A stretch of 6,798 bases of DNA, taken from the NCBI GenBank assembly GCA_023431725.1, contig JAEYVN010000451.1, positions 1-6,798 of the forward strand, written 5' to 3'. Under the pieces are notes generated by a model that saw only the letters and a program-made list of their open reading frames with translations, ran no database searches and was not told where the DNA came from. A program made the position numbers and the translations under genes. Below, in pieces: positions 4,577-6,798 of the stretch (the first letter of the stretch is position 1; the number at the start of each line of letters is the position of its first letter). The DNA is from Pseudomonadota bacterium (lineage in GTDB: Bacteria > Pseudomonadota > Alphaproteobacteria > Rhizobiales > Xanthobacteraceae).

Positions 4577-6706
4577 TTAACCTGCAACGGCCGTATTGCC
4601 GCCGCCGTTCATGGCGGTTTGCAGCGTCTTTTTCAGTTCTGCCATGTCGTAGGGCTTGCGCAACACCGGCAGACCGCGCGGCAGCGGCTTGTCGAGGGCG
4701 TTGAAGTATCCCGTTGTCAGCACCACCGGCAGCGACGGATAATCCTTGCGGATGGTGTGCGCGAGTTCGACGCCGCTCATGCCACCGGGCATCACCACAT
4801 CCGAGAACACGAGATCAAATCGTTCACCCTCACGCAGGAGATCGAGCGCCGACGATGCCCCGCCCACCCGCGTCACCCGATAGCCGAGTTCGTTCAGCAG
4901 CGCCGTCGCAATATCGGCAACTTCCGAATTATCCTCGACGACGAGAACCGATCCGGACTCCTCGCTCACCGCATCTTCGTTGCGCACCGGCGCCGACCGC
5001 TGCGGCATCTCACGCGTGCGCGGCAGATAGAGCGTGAAAGTGGTGCCAACGCCGAGCCTGCTCCACACCGTAACCGTACCGCCCGATTGCTTGGCGAAGC
5101 CATAAACCTGACTGAGGCCAAGCCCCGTTCCCTTGCCCACCTCCTTGGTGGTGAAGAACGGTTCGAAGATGCGCGCGATCACATCCGGAGCAATGCCCGA
5201 TCCGGTATCGGCCACGGACAGCGCCACAAACTCGCCCTGCAGCCGATCGTAAGCCGGCTCACCACGCAACGTGACCGGCCGAACGCCGATCTCGATCGTA
5301 CCGCCTTTGGGCATGGCATCGCGCGCGTTGACGGCCAGATTGAGCACTGCAAGCTCCAGTTCGCTCACATCCACACGCACCGCAATGATGGTCGTGGGCA
5401 CATCGGTGCGGATCTCGATATCGCCGCGCAGCGACGGCGCCAGCAGCGAGCGGAATTCTCGGACGCGCTGGGTCAGATCGACCACCGTCGGCGTCAGATT
5501 CTGCCGGCGCGAAAAAGCCAGCAATTGCCGTGTCAGGTTCTCGCCGCGTTGGGCGGCCGTCTCGATCATGTCGAGTTTGCGGATCAGCTTCGGATCCTGG
5601 AGGTCGCGCCGCAACCGATGCACATTGCCCATCACGACCATCAGGATGTTGTTGAAGTCGTGTGCGACTCCGCCGGTCAATTGGCCGATCGCCTCCATGC
5701 GCTGGGCCTGCCGCAATGCGCCCTCAGCGGCGATGCGCTTGCCCTGCTCCTCGTAGAGACGCCGCGTACGCTGCAGGGCCATGCCCATCACGCCGAGCAT
5801 CAGCGCAGTCGCCGGAATGCCGAACACCAGATAGCCACTCATCGACGACAGCCACTCGGACCGGATCGCGCTGATCTCCGTTCCGGCAAGCACGAAGACC
5901 GGCAAATCGGCGAGTTTCTGCCATGACAGGCGCCGCTCCGTGTCATCGGCGACCGATCGCCTGTCGATGAAGCCGCCGTCTGGCCTCGCCCGCATGGTAT
6001 CGCCCAGCGGGCTGGCATTGGGAATGTCGACAATGCGATGGAGATCAGGGTAGCGGGCCAGGACCGCGCCATCCTGGCGTACAATCGCAGCATAACCACC
6101 GACATAGGTGGATTGCAGCTTGCTGTAAAACTGCTCGAAATATTCCGGCCGTAGCGATACCTGCACGACGCCTCTGAAGGCACCGTCCGCGCTCGGCCGC
6201 CGCCGGCTCACGCTAAAGAACTCGCCATCGGGATATGGCTGGCGCGGCTGCAGAACCTGTCCGAAGAACAGACCGGCATCCCGATCGACATGGGCGCGGA
6301 AATAGTCGCGGTCGGAAAAGTCGACATCGGGTGTGGGATAGGCAATCGAGTTGACGAGGGCGCGACCATCCGGGCCGAAGATCCAAAGTGATCTTAGTTG
6401 CGGGAGCGACACCACCACGGCCCGCAACCGGCCGTGAAGCTCACGTTCGTTGGCCCTGATCTGCTCATCCGACATATCGCGGACGATTTCGTTGGTTTCG
6501 GCAATGGCCCGCTCGACGGTCTCGAAGACCTTCAGACCATGCTCATGCAGGATGTTAACCGTGCGTTCGATGCGCTGATCGGCGACACGCTGGGTTGCGC
6601 GATAGCTCGTGACGGCCATGAAAATGAAGAGGATCAGCGGCAACACGAACGCCGCCAGCATGGCCAGGCGCAGCAGCCGGATGGCCGAGAATTGCGAAAG
6701 ATCCAT
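4577..6706 (-). CDS. Hybrid sensor histidine kinase: dCache sensor, HisKA, HATPase, receiver
   Basis: This 709-residue membrane protein should sense a periplasmic ligand and pass phosphate from ATP through its own histidine to a receiver aspartate. Order: TM1 (about 12-34); a periplasmic region (35-290) with double-Cache features such as LRSLWIFGPDGRALVNS (104-120) and DFSDRDYFRAH (129-139); TM2 (291-312); a short coiled linker (315-337); HisKA with MEAIGQLTGGVAHDFNN (337-353), phospho-acceptor H349; HATPase with N-box NLAVNARDAM (456-465), DTGSG (500-504), FEPFFTT (514-520) and GKGTGLGLS (524-532); and a receiver (586-705) with E591-D592, phospho-acceptor D636, T664/T665 and K684. All catalytic residues are present, so it should be active. 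HisKA/HATPase is of the FixL/NtrB-like kind. There is no HPt domain or separate DNA-binding regulator in view, so the output partner lies elsewhere. The ATG at 6706 is preferred over a TTG at 6724; neither has a strong ribosome binding site. msrQ follows. Confidence 0.93.
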   Translation of the reverse strand: MDLSQFSAIRLLRLAMLAAFVLPLILFIFMAVTSYRATQRVADQRIERTVNILHEHGLKVFETVERAIAETNEIVRDMSDEQIRANERELHGRLRAVVVSLPQLRSLWIFGPDGRALVNSIAYPTPDVDFSDRDYFRAHVDRDAGLFFGQVLQPRQPYPDGEFFSVSRRRPSADGAFRGVVQVSLRPEYFEQFYSKLQSTYVGGYAAIVRQDGAVLARYPDLHRIVDIPNASPLGDTMRARPDGGFIDRRSVADDTERRLSWQKLADLPVFVLAGTEISAIRSEWLSSMSGYLVFGIPATALMLGVMGMALQRTRRLYEEQGKRIAAEGALRQAQRMEAIGQLTGGVAHDFNNILMVVMGNVHRLRRDLQDPKLIRKLDMIETAAQRGENLTRQLLAFSRRQNLTPTVVDLTQRVREFRSLLAPSLRGDIEIRTDVPTTIIAVRVDVSELELAVLNLAVNARDAMPKGGTIEIGVRPVTLRGEPAYDRLQGEFVALSVADTGSGIAPDVIARIFEPFFTTKEVGKGTGLGLSQVYGFAKQSGGTVTVWSRLGVGTTFTLYLPRTREMPQRSAPVRNEDAVSEESGSVLVVEDNSEVADIATALLNELGYRVTRVGGASSALDLLREGERFDLVFSDVVMPGGMSGVELAHTIRKDYPSLPVVLTTGYFNALDKPLPRGLPVLRKPYDMAELKKTLQTAMNGGGNTAVAG

Positions 6707-6798
6707 TAATTGCCCGGCGGCCAAACAATTCGGTCATGAATGCCATCCGGCCTGATGAACTCCGGCCGAGATAAATGGCGACATCAAAAAACGCGTTC
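6707..6798. other. Region upstream of the hybrid kinase gene
   Basis: These 92 nt reach the right edge and should hold the leader and perhaps the promoter of the kinase gene. I see an inverted repeat CGGCC/GGCCG (6748-6752 with 6764-6768, 11-nt loop) and an 8-bp palindrome AACGCGTT (6790-6797) next to an A-tract at 6786-6791. No convincing sigma70 or sigma54 promoter can be assigned, and no coding start is supported on the plus strand. Confidence 0.4.

Noticed and set aside
4619..5926. 435-residue plus-strand open frame opposite the hybrid kinase
   Set aside because: The opposite strand carries an intact kinase with all motifs; the His/Arg/Gln-rich translation is typical of an antisense frame in GC-rich DNA.
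6707..6724. TTG start six codons upstream for the hybrid kinase
   Set aside because: A rare start codon with no better ribosome binding site; the ATG at 6706 gives a normal short cytoplasmic tail before TM1.
1..6798. CRISPR arrays, tRNA genes, IS ends or phage and toxin-antitoxin genes
   Set aside because: No regularly spaced direct repeats, tRNA-like cloverleaf, transposase or small two-gene toxin module was seen in reading both strands.

Overview
The window is GC-rich chromosomal DNA that most resembles an alphaproteobacterium of the order Hyphomicrobiales (Rhizobiales), probably near the Bradyrhizobium/Rhodopseudomonas group. This rests on codon and protein character, on the hisI-folE-scaffold neighbourhood, and on the FixL/NtrB-like hybrid kinase. 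It is a judgement by eye, not a database result. I see no mobile elements, tRNA/rRNA genes, CRISPR arrays, phage genes or clear signs of recent transfer.

Left part (1-1727): hisI (histidine biosynthesis; runs off the left edge) and folE (GTP cyclohydrolase I) lie on the minus strand, folE upstream. A strong hairpin with a T-rich tail separates them and looks like an intrinsic terminator for folE. Divergent from folE, on the plus strand, is a small IscU/NifU-N-type Fe-S scaffold homologue that lacks two of the usual cluster-coordinating residues. The 183-nt gap between the two genes holds a back-to-back pair of sigma70-like promoter candidates sharing one TATATA core, and a 10-bp palindrome.

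Middle part (1750-3635): a secreted ClpP-fold protein (COG3904-like) on the minus strand converges on the scaffold gene and diverges from yidD (membrane-protein insertion efficiency factor) on the plus strand. The 233-nt gap before yidD holds a 12-bp perfect palindrome and a spaced inverted repeat.

Right part (3590-6706): on the minus strand, a dCache-sensing hybrid histidine kinase/receiver protein is followed after 69 nt by an MsrQ/YedZ-type heme membrane protein. The msrQ 3' end overlaps the 3' end of yidD by 46 nt, tail to tail. The kinase and msrQ may be co-transcribed. The usual msrQ partner, msrP, is not in the window.

Overall this is mostly housekeeping and envelope genes: histidine and folate synthesis, Fe-S handling, membrane-protein insertion, periplasmic redox repair and signalling. 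I find no convincing new multi-gene system. The points most worth a second look are the ligand-poor Fe-S scaffold, the cysteine-flanked active site of the secreted ClpP-like protein, and the pairing of a sensor kinase with msrQ.
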